Origin: Caenorhabditis remanei | Taxonomy: Eukaryota > Nematoda > Chromadorea > Rhabditida > Rhabditidae | DNA: 64,000 nucleotides | NCBI RefSeq assembly: GCF_010183535.1 | Contig: NC_071328.1 | Location: forward strand, 16,120,001-16,184,000 | Direction of reading: 5' to 3' | Shown here: in pieces, positions 32,022 to 43,200 of the stretch | Position numbering within the stretch: position 1 is the first letter of the stretch | Layout: every line of letters starts with the position of its first letter | Made by a program: the position numbers and the translations under genes | Notes under the pieces: model-generated | Told to the model about the DNA's origin: nothing | The model's database searches: none | The model's input: the letters and a program-made list of their open reading frames with translations, nothing else

Positions 32022-33745
32022 ATTTATTTATTTATTTATTGAATACGATCGCAAGTATCGTGCAAGAAAGAAAAGAAAGCAGAAATATCAAGAGTATAAG
32101 CATTAGTGAGGGTTAATCGGGATGTTAAATGTCTAACATAATACGAGAAAGAGATATCGTAGTGTGGTCAATTAGGTAAAGAGTGCAATGAGATAGACAA
32201 TCGGTCAGAGCTGACGGGAATGCGGCTAAGTGTGCGGTGAACAAAGAAGTTGCGCCTAGTTTTAGTTTTACCTGCTTTCCAGTGGAATGTGTTGTTACTG
32301 CGTGTTTTAGTGAATGTGTTGGTCGTGAAGAAGTCAGCAGTGTTAATATCAATTTTGCCTAGCTGCATTTTGATAATCATTTTGTAGTCTGTTGCTTGTC
32401 TGCGTTGCTCCAGAGAAACGAGACCATATTTGGCGTTTCGTTGATTGGCTGATAAATAGTCCGGGTCAGACGGAGTAAGATACCTCCCGATCTGTCTGCT
32501 GAGGAGGCGGCGTGTAAACGAATTTTGAATAGATTCTATTGCCCTGATATCGCATTTTTTGTACGGGCTACTTACTTCTGTACCGTACTCAAGAACTGGT
32601 CTTATGAAAGTTTTATACAGAAGAGTCATGATTTTTGAATCGTTACTACTGTAGCTCGTGAATATTTTGGAGACAAGGAATTTAGCTGAGTTGGTGGCCT
32701 TGTGCCAATGATCACTGAAGTCAAGTTTGGGGCTTATCAGGAATCCAAGATCTCTAATTAACGTTTTCTGACAGATAATATTACCTTCTATAGTGTAGGT
32801 ATTCATAACTCTTCTATTGCCTAGAGTAATACATTCGGTTTTACTATTGTTCAAGTCTAATTTTGCTTGTTTTGACCATAGAATCACAGAGTCTATAGCT
32901 AATTGGAGACGATTAGGAAGCGAGTTACTCGAGTCAGAGTTTGAGAAAGAGGCATACATTTTTAGGTCGTCTGCAAACTGACGGCATTTGACTCCAGGTG
33001 GTAAAGTTTTTGGGACATCATTGACAAATATACCGAAGAGAATGGGCGATAGAACTGATCCTTGCGGGACTCCGCACAGTGCCTTACGTTTAACTGAGTA
33101 CGATTTTCCCACCTTGACCTCAAAATATCTCTCAGTTAGAAAAGAATCGATCCAACGGATTAGTGAAGGATTCAATCTAACCTCCACAAGTTTGGCAAGT
33201 AATAAGTCATGTTGAACACGATCAAAAGCTTTTGCATAATCTAAGTAAACAATGTCTACTTGGTTCCCTTTATCTATGTTATCAGTCCAGTCATTTAGTG
33301 CGGTTAGCATGCATGATACTGTAGACCTCCTGGGGCGGAAACCATGCTGCTCGTCGCTCCAAAATTTGATTGAGTCTAGATGCGCTATGATCTGTTTCAG
33401 TAGAAATCTCTCATAGATACGGCATATTTGGGAAGTGATAGAAATAGGTCTGAAATCTGACGGTTGAGTGGGCTTAGCAGTTTTATTGAGAGGAATGATG
33501 TAAGAGTGTTTCCATACTTTTGGAACAGCTCCTCGCGACATAGTCAAGTTACATATTTGCGATAGGGGACTTGAAATACTAGGGCTGATCATTTTCATAA
33601 AAGTATGAGGGACGCCATCAGAAGTATGGGTCGAGGAGTTTTTGCTCTTCATCATAAGTTTTTCTAACGGCATTTCCCAGCTCTTACGTCGCAGTTTCCC
33701 CAAACACGTTTTTAGACACATTTTTGAATTGTTAGAACTAAATTT
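32022..33745 (-). mobile_element. 5'-truncated LINE retrotransposon (LINE 2)
   Basis: The 3' end (low coordinate) is an ATTTATTTATTTATTTATT tail directly after CTGGACGG. The 5' end is truncated within an ACGGATTCTAGCGCC repeat word near 33745. It encodes RT but no endonuclease. Confidence 0.82.
32168..33745 (-). CDS. reverse transcriptase of LINE 2 (N-terminally truncated)
   Basis: About 525 codons open to the stop at 32168. RT motifs in order: DFRPISITSQICRIYERFL, HGFRPRRSTVSCML, DIVYLDYAKAFDRVQHDLL, ALCGVPQGSVLSPILFGIFV, the catalytic box QFADDLKMY, then IRDLGFLISP and FIRPVLEYGTEV. It is clearly different from LINE 1 and belongs to another lineage of the jockey/CR1-like group. An upstream ATG at 33787 is open in the same frame, but the first 14 or so codons read from the GCGCC repeat (MKTARGASGARIRLK) and are not LINE sequence. 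This frame also has no stop or frameshift. Confidence 0.86.
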   Translation of the reverse strand, partial: KFSSNNSKMCLKTCLGKLRRKSWEMPLEKLMMKSKNSSTHTSDGVPHTFMKMISPSISSPLSQICNLTMSRGAVPKVWKHSYIIPLNKTAKPTQPSDFRPISITSQICRIYERFLLKQIIAHLDSIKFWSDEQHGFRPRRSTVSCMLTALNDWTDNIDKGNQVDIVYLDYAKAFDRVQHDLLLAKLVEVRLNPSLIRWIDSFLTERYFEVKVGKSYSVKRKALCGVPQGSVLSPILFGIFVNDVPKTLPPGVKCRQFADDLKMYASFSNSDSSNSLPNRLQLAIDSVILWSKQAKLDLNNSKTECITLGNRRVMNTYTIEGNIICQKTLIRDLGFLISPKLDFSDHWHKATNSAKFLVSKIFTSYSSNDSKIMTLLYKTFIRPVLEYGTEVSSPYKKCDIRAIESIQNSFTRRLLSRQIGRYLTPSDPDYLSANQRNAKYGLVSLEQRRQATDYKMIIKMQLGKIDINTADFFTTNTFTKTRSNNTFHWKAGKTKTRRNFFVHRTLSRIPVSSDRLSISLHSLPN

Positions 33746-34085
33746 TAGACGGATTCTAGCGCCGGAGGCGCCCCTTGCTGTCTTCAATATGCGATCCTCA
33801 TTTTGGTTCCTGTAGACACTTTTGAGATCTTAGCACAGAAATTTAGACGGATTCTGGCGCCGAAGACGCACTTCCTAGGTTTAAAATGAATTTTAGAGCT
33901 GCAGGCACCCAAGCTGTCCTCAGTATACGATCTTCGCTCAACTCATCCCAATTCAGTTTTTTTTTTCACAGACAATTAGACGGATTCTAGCGCCACAGGC
34001 ACCCCAACGCTAAATAATCCTCAAAATACGCTCAAATAGACCCATTTTGAATTGTTAACACTGATTTTTAGACGGATTCTCTAGC
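33746..34085. repeat. GGATTCTAGCGCCGCAGGCA repeats, right of LINE 2
   Basis: Five words (ACGGATTCTAGCGCCGGAGG, ACGGATTCTGGCGCCGAAGA and others) continuing the series at 31630-32020. Confidence 0.6.
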
Positions 34086-34137
34086 CCCTCAGAATCGTGC
34101 AGTGCTAATATGAATCCTGCCGTTTTTTGGTACATAG

Positions 34138-34522
34138 CAGAGTTGCATGGAATTCCGACTTCCGACTTCCGGCTTCCGGATAAGGAATTTTACTTCCGAC
34201 TTCCGTCATTCCATAACTGTGGAATTTTCGAAAAGTGCATTTCGCAAAAATGCATGGAAAAATGGTCGAAAAGGACAGAAAATAGGCTTTTCTTCAGCCA
34301 AAAACTAGTTTTCCACTGATTTTCGCGAATTTCATGGTTTTTCTCTTGGAGTTTTTGAAAGTTTGAGAAAAAATCTAATTCTGACTTCCGACTTCCGACT
34401 TCCAACTTCCGACTTCCGGGCGTTTTTTCACTTCCGACTTCCGAGTTTCGACTTCCGGAAAAGGAAATTCACTTCCGTCTTCCGACTTCCGGATAAGAAA
34501 ATTTCACTTCCATGCAACTCCG
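34138..34522. mobile_element. hAT-like MITE with ACTTCCG interior, copy 1
   Basis: Termini CAGAGTTGCATGGAA and TTCCATGCAACTCCG, flanked by GTACATAG (34130-34137) and GTACCTAG (34523-34530), an 8-bp duplication with one mismatch. CTTCCGACTTCCG runs flank a unique centre (CATAACTGTGGAATTTTCGA..TTTCTCTTGGAGTTTTTG) that recurs in the 60633 element. Confidence 0.85.
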
Positions 34523-34530
34523 GTACCTAG

Positions 34531-34894
34531 CATTGCGCCTCCGTCGTTCCTAAATAGCTTTGGGGATCCCCCTTTCTTCCATCCTGTTCGTGTCACTTCA
34601 ACTCTCATCTCATCTCTAAGTTCTCTGCGTCTCTCCAATTCCCCCACTCTCTCTCATCCTCTTTTAACTAAATCCTTTTCCAATTTAGTCCCCCCCCCCC
34701 CGCCCTCTCGATTCCCTTTTTGCATGTTGTCATTTATAAATACATATATGTATATAGTTGAATATATATGTATCTGTGAAGAGAGAGAAAGAGAGTCCTA
34801 AAACATTTCCGAATCTCATTTCACTCTTTTAGACATATGTATATGTACTCTACATATCACTCACTTTTATCACCTAGGAAAACAATTTTTGGGT

Positions 34895-34902
<8 letters not shown>
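34531..34902. other. pyrimidine-rich spacer with TTCTCTGCGTCTCT words
   Basis: TTCTCTGCGTCTCTCCAATTC at about 34620, a ten-base C run at about 34690, and TATATGTATATA words. Promoter-like in composition, but no coding exon is seen downstream. Confidence 0.3.

Positions 34903-34969
<67 letters not shown>
34903..34969 (+). repeat. (TC)n microsatellite
   Basis: About 33 TC units after TTCTCTGCG; the Arg/Glu and Ser/Leu frames through it are artefacts. Confidence 0.9.
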
Positions 34970-34972
<3 letters not shown>

Positions 34973-35019
34973 TCTCTCTAGCTCAAAATGCTCTTTCAGG
35001 GAGGTACGGCTTACAGAAT

Positions 35020-36215
35020 CCCGCGTCTGGGGTGCCTTCGGCGCCTTTTTTCTCTCAAAAACCACAATGGACCGTGCTGGCGTGGCTCCGGGGCATTTCA
35101 TAATAAAAACTTTTCATCGTTTTCAGTCTGGCGTGCCTGAGACGCATTTCCTGTTCCTCGATTGTTGAATTCTTGAAATCTGGCGTCTCTTACACGCGTT
35201 TCTGACCCTTACATTATGCGTATATTATCTATATGGCGTGCCTGAGACGAGTTTTAAAACTGAGGCGCTATTTTGAAGTAAGAGGCGTGCCTCTACCGTT
35301 CTTTCGGGGTGAAAATGTATAAAAATTAGAACTGGCGTGCCTCAGACGCGTTTTAAAACAAAAAATGCCGAAATTCGGGATCTAGGGCGCTTCAGGCGCA
35401 TTTAATGCATTAAAAGTTGAAATTTTGAATCTGGCGCGCCTCAGACGCTTTTCTAAATAAACATTTTAAACAAATTAGAAACGAAACAATTCAAAACACG
35501 CCTCAGGTGCGCCAGCGGTTTTCAATTATCCTAGCGACGAATGCCAAAGCAAATTTCAAGACATTTTTCGCGCCGAAGGCGCCCCAGATAGCAAACTAAA
35601 CGGATCTTTTGTCGTTTAGATATGGATTTTGTAGTTTTTAGTCTCCATTAATACGCGCCGAAGGCGCACCAGCCGATCTCAACCGATCTCAAAGGTTCAA
35701 AACGCGCCAAATGCACACCAGACTTCGTTGAACGCATTTTCTTCTAGAATTTAGGATTTTTAGATCGAAAAACTGCTAGGACCTCCCTAGACACATACAG
35801 GAATTTCCCCTTGTTTTTCAGTCTCTATGTTTTCTCTGCGTCTCTCTCTCTCTCTCTTTCCTAATCCTCCATCCAGTCACTCATTCATGTCGCCCTTGGA
35901 AACGCTCCAACGAAATGAAAAGAATAAAAAGAAACTTTCTTCTCTTTTTTCTTCTCGTTTATGTGTCCTTTGTTGTGTGTGTTTCTTTTTTTCTCGTATT
36001 CAGTTCCCCCCCCCCCCTCTTTCTACCCTTTCCACCCATTTTTTCCGACCAAGAGACACTTTTTTTTGACGTTTTTTTCTTTTCATTCTGGTGATTCTGG
36101 TGCGCCTTTCGCGCGTTTCAAAATGGCTTTTGCGACTAGGAATTGCAAGAATTACGTTGAACCTTTAAGATCGGCTGAGATCGTCTGGTGCGCCTTCGGC
36201 GCGTTTTCTTAATAT
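35020..36215. repeat. GCGCC hairpin words
   Basis: CTGGCGTGCCTGAGACGC-type words at 35020-35440 and standard GCGCCGAAGGCGC words at 35570-35660 and 36090-36200 with the usual spacers. A TTCTCTGCGTCTCTCTC block lies at about 35828. No gene is seen. Confidence 0.55.
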
Positions 36216-36852
36216 TCTCTTATTGTTATGATCGGGTGAGATCAGGTGAAATAGCAAAATTGGACTGAAAAATTACGGACTAAAATTGGCAAGATTCAAT
36301 TTTTATGGTTTTTCTAAACTTTTGGAATTTTTTTAAAATTAAATTTTTACACCATTTTAAAGCTCTTCAAATTCTGAATATTTCTATCAAAAACCATCAA
36401 AATCGGTCAGAAACCCGCTGAGTTACAGCAATTCCAAGATTTGTTGAGGCTAACTGACTACAAACTACAAAAGTGAGTTAGTCTCAGCAAAATTTCAAAT
36501 CGCTGTAACTCAGCGGGTTTTCGACGGATTTTTGTGATTTTTGGCTCAAAATTTGGCGATTTTCGTCGTCTTTCATGTATAATAGTTTAAAATTTTGGAA
36601 AACAGCGTTTTTGTCAGTCAAAAACGCGCCCTTGGCACCCCAGCCTCCCATTTCGCTCATTTTTGTTCTAGAAAACGTGAAAAATGCTAGAAATTTCTCT
36701 GTTATCTATCAGATTTTTCAATTTTTTCCGTCGGTTATCAGTCAAAAAAGTTATTGGTGGCCTCCTCTTCTCCATGGTTTTCTGTTTCTTATGTACACTG
36801 TCCGGTTTCTACCGGTTTTTATCTCTAAAAAGTCTGTAAAGTCACTCCAAGT

Positions 36853-37340
36853 CTAGACTTGCCTTCATAACTCGCGGGTTCGATGCAATTGCGCTCTAGC
36901 GCATTGTATCTATTCTCCGGCGCGAACATGCCAAAGTGAAGAGAAAAAGAGAATTGTAATCATTCTTGAGCTTGGGGTCACCTATTGTCGCAACAAAAAA
37001 GTTCCGACATTTTTTCCCCCTCGGTGTTTGCGGACTCAAGCCAAAATTTGATAATTTTGGCTTGAGTCCGCAAACACCGACGAGGAAAAAATGTCGGAAC
37101 TTTTTTATTTCGATAATAGATATTGGTGATTTTTACCCGTTTTGTCAAGTTTCACCCGTTTATACTTTTTGGGTGGTTTTTGTCACCTTTTTTCTATTGT
37201 TTTAATTGTCTAGTAGGAATTAGTCTTTATTTAATTCCCAACCTTTTTGTGTAGCAATTGTCTTGTTGGCAATTGTAGAAATTGAGATCAATAAATTAGT
37301 AGTGACTCGAGAACTTGTGTTTTATTGATTTCTTGTCTTT
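36853..37340. repeat. dispersed repeat, copy 2 of 2, carrying a palindrome insert
   Basis: Matches 421-760 from TAGACTTGCCTTCATAACTC to the TGTGTTTTATTGATTTC tail. Bases 36982-37119 have no counterpart in copy 1 and are a separate insertion. Confidence 0.65.
36982..37119. mobile_element. 138-bp near-perfect palindrome insert
   Basis: Arms CTATTGTCGCAAC / ATTTCGATAATAG at the outside, AAAAAAGTTCCGACATTTTT further in, and CGGTGTTTGCGGACTCAAGC next to a six-base loop TTGATA. The inner 27 bases of each arm next to the loop are exact complements. It is absent from copy 1 of the host repeat. Its frames across the loop are artefacts. Confidence 0.8.
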
Positions 37341-37419
37341 TCGCTTATTGTCTTATAACCAGAAGCTAGCGCGACACCGTTGTCACGTCTAACTTTCTGA
37401 CTACACAATATTAGGAAGA

Positions 37420-38400
37420 AACGCGCCGAAGGCGCGCTCGATTACTCTTATTCATTTTATTTACTCTCTTCCTACTCTCCCTCCGCCCTCTAACCTCTTT
37501 CTCCAAATATTTTCTTAATATTGACATAATCATGACAGTAATCCGGTCGACGTGTTAGTCTTCTCTCTCTCTCTCTCTCTAACCGTCTAAATCTCTCAGT
37601 CTCTCACTCCTGTGTCTGCGTCTCTTCTGATTCGAAATCTCTCGTCGTTTCAACTTTTTCTGCGGAACAAACATTGAGAGAGACGGCTGGTTTTGGGAGA
37701 AAAGGTTTTCGAAGAAGTTTATGAAAATTTCAAAAACGAGTGTCATGGCCTAACTTTCCAAATATTATTAGGCCATGACCCAATAATATTGTTACTATCT
37801 TAGAAAGTATAAAATTCGAAACATTTTACAGGAAAAATGAAAAAAATCGGTCTGAAACTCACCGAGTTACACTCATTCAAACTTTTTGTTGAGGCTAACC
37901 GACTACAAACTACAAATCTCAGTTAGCCTCAGCAAAATTTCAATTCACTGTAACTCTGTTGGTTTTTGACGGATTTTTGTAATTTTTGAACCAAAATTTG
38001 GCAATTTTCTTCATTTTTTATGTGTAATGGTTATAAAATGTTTTTTTTTTTTCAATTCGAGATATTTAGACAACGTCGTGAACTGTAAAACCTGCCAGCG
38101 CCGCAGGCGCGCCAGTCTCTTATTTTCGTTCTAGAAAACGTAAAAATACTAGAAATTTCTCTGTTATCTATCAATTTTTTAATTTTCTTCGTTGGTTATC
38201 AGTCGAAAAAGTTTATTCCCATTGTGGCCTCCTCTTCTCCATGGTTTTCTGTTTCATATGTACACAAAATTAGGAAGAAACGCGCCTGAGGCGCGCCAGT
38301 GTCTGGTAATCAGTTTCTGTTTTTTTTTAGTCAAAAAGCGCCCGAGGCACCCCAGCCTATTTCTATGATTCTGATTCCGATTCATTGATAAGTTCTCTCT
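37420..38400. other. no-gene interval with scattered repeat words
   Basis: GCGCC words at 37422, 38098, 38281 and 38338; a (TC)n stretch at 37561-37580; one GCTGAGG palindrome near 37885. Nothing supports a gene. Bases 38400-40200 likewise hold only palindromes and low-complexity sequence. Confidence 0.4.
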
Positions 38401-40256
38401 CTTTCCATCCTCTTTTTGTGTCTCTTATTTCCAATATATCCCCCGCCGTTTCTCGTCTCCCGAATATCCAGTCTAATCTTAATCCTAATCTGTCTCTGTC
38501 TATCCAGTCAGTGTGTGATCTACATCTTTCTTCATCTTCTTCTTTTCTCCTTTTATAAGAAAGTGTTCCTCCCCGACCAGAGAAATCGTAAAATTCCCCC
38601 TCTTTTATTTTATATATTTTTCAACACATTGACACGACACATACCGTCATCATACACACACACACACAGCTGTCAAGTTCATCAGAAGAAATGTTTTTTC
38701 GAAAAAAAAGATTTCACCCTCTTGAAAATAATTTGCCCTAAAGACCACAGCTGTTCTCAGTTCAATGACCAGATTTTCGAAGTTTTTAGTCTCTAAGCAT
38801 TTCCCGCATAGACTACAAACTACAATTTTTAGTTAGCCTCAACAAAATTTAAAACGTTTCACGATCGTTTGGTCAAAAAAACAAAAAAATTGGATGAAAA
38901 CTCGCTGAGTTACACCCATTTCCAGTTTTGTTGAGGCTTAGACTACAAACTACAAATCTCGGTTAGCCTCAACAAAATTTAAAATCGTTGTAATTTAGTT
39001 AGTTTTTATTCAAGTTTTAAGATTTTTAGCTCAAAAAACAGAAGCTTTGTCACATTTGATAATACGTTGCACTTTTCAGTATTTTGTATTCCAGAGTCGG
39101 AGAAAAGTTTAGAAAACTGTTTTATGCTTGATTCTTATATCATTTTGAAGACATTCAAATTCTAAACATTTCTATCCAAAAATTAACGAAAACCGTCAAA
39201 ACCCCGCTGAGTTACACCCTCTCAAAGTTTTGCTGAGGCTAACTGACTACAAACTACAAAACTCAGTTAGCATCAGCAAAAACTTGAAATCAGTGTAGAT
39301 TTGTTAGTTTTCAACGGATTTTTGAGATTTTTGGAGAAAAACTTACAGAATCTTTTGCATTTTCAATTATTTTTTCAAATTTTCCAAATTATTTCTAGAC
39401 AACGTTCTAACAGCTTCATGATCATGTGGTATTGTGTTAATCGATTCTTGCCACCTTCTTTTGTTTTCTTATCTCCGTTCTTCCCGACCTCCCGTAGATG
39501 ATATTAATATTATTGCTATATTTATAATGTTCTAATACATGTCGCACCTTTTCGCGCATCGTAAGTGTTTTGATAACTTACTGTAGTCCTCCCGTAGAAA
39601 AAAAACTTTTGTCACATTTTACCTTTATTATCACGAAAAGTCATGAAAAATCATCAAAATTCGATGAAAAGTTGGTAATTTACCGTTTTCGGCCAATTTT
39701 TCTACCATTTCTTTAAAAAAAGACTGATTTTAGCCGTGAAAGCAGTTTTTGACAAAAGAAACGCAACAATTCTTATATCATTTGATAGCGCTTTAAATTC
39801 TCAACATTTCTTTTTAAAAACCATGCAAATCCGTCAAAAACTCACTGAGTTATACCCATTTTAAGTTTTGCTGAGGCTAACTGACTACAAACTACAAATC
39901 TCAGTTAGCCTCAGCAAAACTTCAAAGTGCTCTAATTCGCTCATTTTTCATCCAATTTCACTCGTTTTTCTTCTATTTTGATTTTTCGTACCTTGTTCAT
40001 TTTTTCAAACAATTTTTTAGATTTTTTAGTGACTACAAACTAGAGAAACGGCTTCTAGAGAGGTCTCTAAGCCTCAACATCAATCATGACTGACTCTTGA
40101 CCCTACGCATTTTCTCGACTCTTTTGCTCCTCCCTTTTCTCATTTTCTTTTTCCTTTCCTCTAAAACCCCTCCAAACACACATTAATTTAATGCTCATTT
40201 TTCCAGAGAGTCTGCTCGAAAACATCTGGCTCGGAGTTAGTCGAAAAGAGAGGAGA

Positions 40257-43200
40257 ATGGCTTCTGTCGCCATCTCATCGCCCCCGCTTTCACCATTGGG
40301 AAATAATAAGGATAAGCGGTGAGTAGTCTTATAAACAACACAAAATTGCAAAAAATTCCAAAAAATTCGGGGAAAAATGAGTAAAAATACAAAAAATTTT
40401 CAAAATTATTTTTCAAAATTTGACTACGTTTCACATCCCGTCCCGACCTCCCTTTTATTTGAGTTCACCTGATTTTATATTTGTTTTGTAGATCAAATCC
40501 AGCTCTTCATTTTCGTAGTTGACAACTTTTTTGTAGCTCCGCCCACTTTTGAGATACGAGTGTTTAAAGATGGCCAAGTGGGCGCACACCCTAATCTATA
40601 AACTCGCATATCTCAAAAGTGGGCGGAGCTACCAAAAAGTTGTCAACTACAAAAATGTAGAACTAGTTTTGATCTACAAGAGTAATATAATATTTTATAA
40701 ATTGAAGCACAAAAATGCTTCGATACGGAGTCTCAAACTTGGTCAATTTTTCAATTTTTTGATTTTTTTCAAAATTTTCAAAACTGGTGTAGTTTATCAG
40801 ATTCGGAGTCTTTTTTTGGAATTTTCTTAACATTTTGAAAAAATATTTAGCGCCGTAGGAGCCCCAGCCATTCTTTGAAACGGATTCTTGCGCCGCAGGC
40901 ACGCCAGGCTCATATAGAGTGAAGGACCACAAGAGTTTTCATAAGTCATCACAACTTTCATCTCTGAAAACGCGCCGAAGGCGCCCCAGCTCCAATTTGA
41001 GACGGATACTAGCGCCGCAGGCATCCCAGCCAGATCAATCTCTAATTGCGATCAAGCTTTTGTAGTTTGTAGTCTGTTTAAGCCACACAAATTTGGTAGC
41101 TGATTAGTTATCATCATTACTACAAACTACAGTTCCTGATTTCTCCAATCCATTCCCCCTTTCATGACTACATTCATACAAGTACATTCATGTCTTCATA
41201 TTTATGTATTGCTATTTGATGATCGAATCGTAACAAAAAGAGAAGAGGGGGGAAGACCACCCTCCCTGTGTTCTTCTCCTTTTTGTTGCTGTAAAGTCAG
41301 CGTGTACTTTTTTGCGGGGCGACTTGCAGACCTTCCCCCTTCCTCTCTTTTTACAATTTGACAGCTTTTTAAAGAAAATTGTGGTTTTTTGAACGGAATC
41401 TAGCGCCGCAGGCACACCAGATAAGATTTTATGTTTTTGGTGCCGCAAAAACCACCAAAACCCGATAAAAACCCGCCGAGTTACACCCATTCAAAGATTT
41501 GCTGAGGCTAACTGACTACAAACTACAATTCTCAGTTAGCCTCAGCAAAATTTCAAATCACTGTAACTCGATGGGGTTTTGACGTATTTTTGTGATTTAT
41601 GGACTAAAATTACAGTATTTTGCTCTTTTTCTTGGAAAAATGCAGTTTGGATATTTTTTTGTTTTTTTGGAAATCATGACATTTCCGGTATTTTATTTTT
41701 TTGTTAGAGTGTTATATCATTTTAAAGACATTCAAATTTTAATAATTTCAGTCGAAAAACCACCAAAATCCATCAAAAATCCGCTGAGTTACAGCTATTT
41801 CAAGTTTTGCTGAGGCTAACTGACTACAAACTACAATCTTCAGTTAGCCTCAGCAAAATTTCAGAGTGCTCTAATTCTGTCAGATTTCGACGGATTTTTG
41901 TGATTTTTGTCTTGAAATGTAGGATTTTTACCATAATTTCCGGTTTAATGTAGAGTTTTTCATGCTTTTCACTTTGAGAGTAACAATAATTTATGAATTA
42001 CTTTTTTTGTACATTTTTGCATATTCTAAAAGCCCTTTGAATTTTGAGCATTTCTGTTTAAAAACCAACGAAATCGGTAAAAAACTCATCAACTTACACT
42101 CGTTCTAAGTTTTGCTGAGGCTAAATGACTACAAACTACAAATCTCACTTAGCCTCAGCAAAACTTTGAATCACTGTAACTCGGCGGCCTTTCGACGGAT
42201 TTTTTTGGATTTTGACTCAAAATATCTCAAATTTTAAGATTTTCAAATAAAACAATCAAAGTGACTCAAAAAGTTTGAAATTCCAGTATAAAATTACGAA
42301 AAATAGTTCTTGGAAAGATTTTGTCAATTTTTGACGGATTTCTCTTATGTTTTGTGTAAAAACTGCAAAAAAGTTCAATTTTTCGTTTTGAGACATCACA
42401 CTACACATTTTCAGCCAAATCATTGACACATCTTTGCTCTTTTTTTGCAAAACCACATTATATCACATAATTACACGTTTCATGCATCGTATGCTACATG
42501 CATATCTCTTTTTTCTAAAAATCTGATTATTTTTTTTGCTCCACTGCTCTAGAAATACTGGACTTTGCTCCTATTTTCGACATACTAACCAGGTGCATAT
42601 TTTTGTGATTTGAAGCTGAAAAAATTCAATTAGTTTATATCAAAAACTTGCTCAACGCACCACACTTCAGAATTAGAATTTAGTGTTTAAAGACATGGTT
42701 TTTTGGGAATTTTTGAGTGGAATTTCAAATTTTTGAGTCTTTCTTATACAAAAAAACAGAAAATTTGAGATATTTCGAGCTAAAATCCAGAAAAATCCGA
42801 CAAAAACTGATCGAATTAGAGCACTTTGGAATTTTGCTGAGGCTAACTGAGATTTGTAGTTTGTAGTCAGTTAGCCTCAGCAAAACTTGAAATGGGTGTA
42901 ACTCGGTGAGTTTTTGACGGTTTTGTGTAGTTTTTAAAAAGATATGTAGAGAAAAACTGGTGAATAAATTTTTTAAACTTTCAAAAAAACTTTTTTTTCC
43001 ACATTTTGAAAAGCTGACCTGTTTCAACATTCCGTCCTGATCTTTGCTATTGTTCTTTTTTTTTGATTTTATATACATTTTGTAGATCAAAATTAGATCT
43101 TCATTATTGTAGTTGACAATTTCCCACTAGCTCCGCCCACTTTTGAGATATGCGCCTTTAAAGATGACTATCCGCTGAAAAATGCTCAACTTCAAAGACG

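Noticed and set aside
34874..35103. RERERERE / SLSLSLSL frames
   Set aside because: Direct translation of the (TC)n microsatellite.
36966..37205. 79-codon frame with a mirrored peptide pattern
   Set aside because: It crosses the 138-bp palindrome; the apparent pattern is the hairpin itself.
38248..38256. CTGTTTCAT resembling the upstream motif of Caenorhabditis piRNA genes
   Set aside because: Only isolated occurrences (also near 43019) without the clustered layout; an 8-mer is expected by chance in 64 kb.
40103..40351. 82-codon minus-strand frame
   Set aside because: It is the antisense of exon 1a of the plus-strand gene, whose splice sites and phase fit better.
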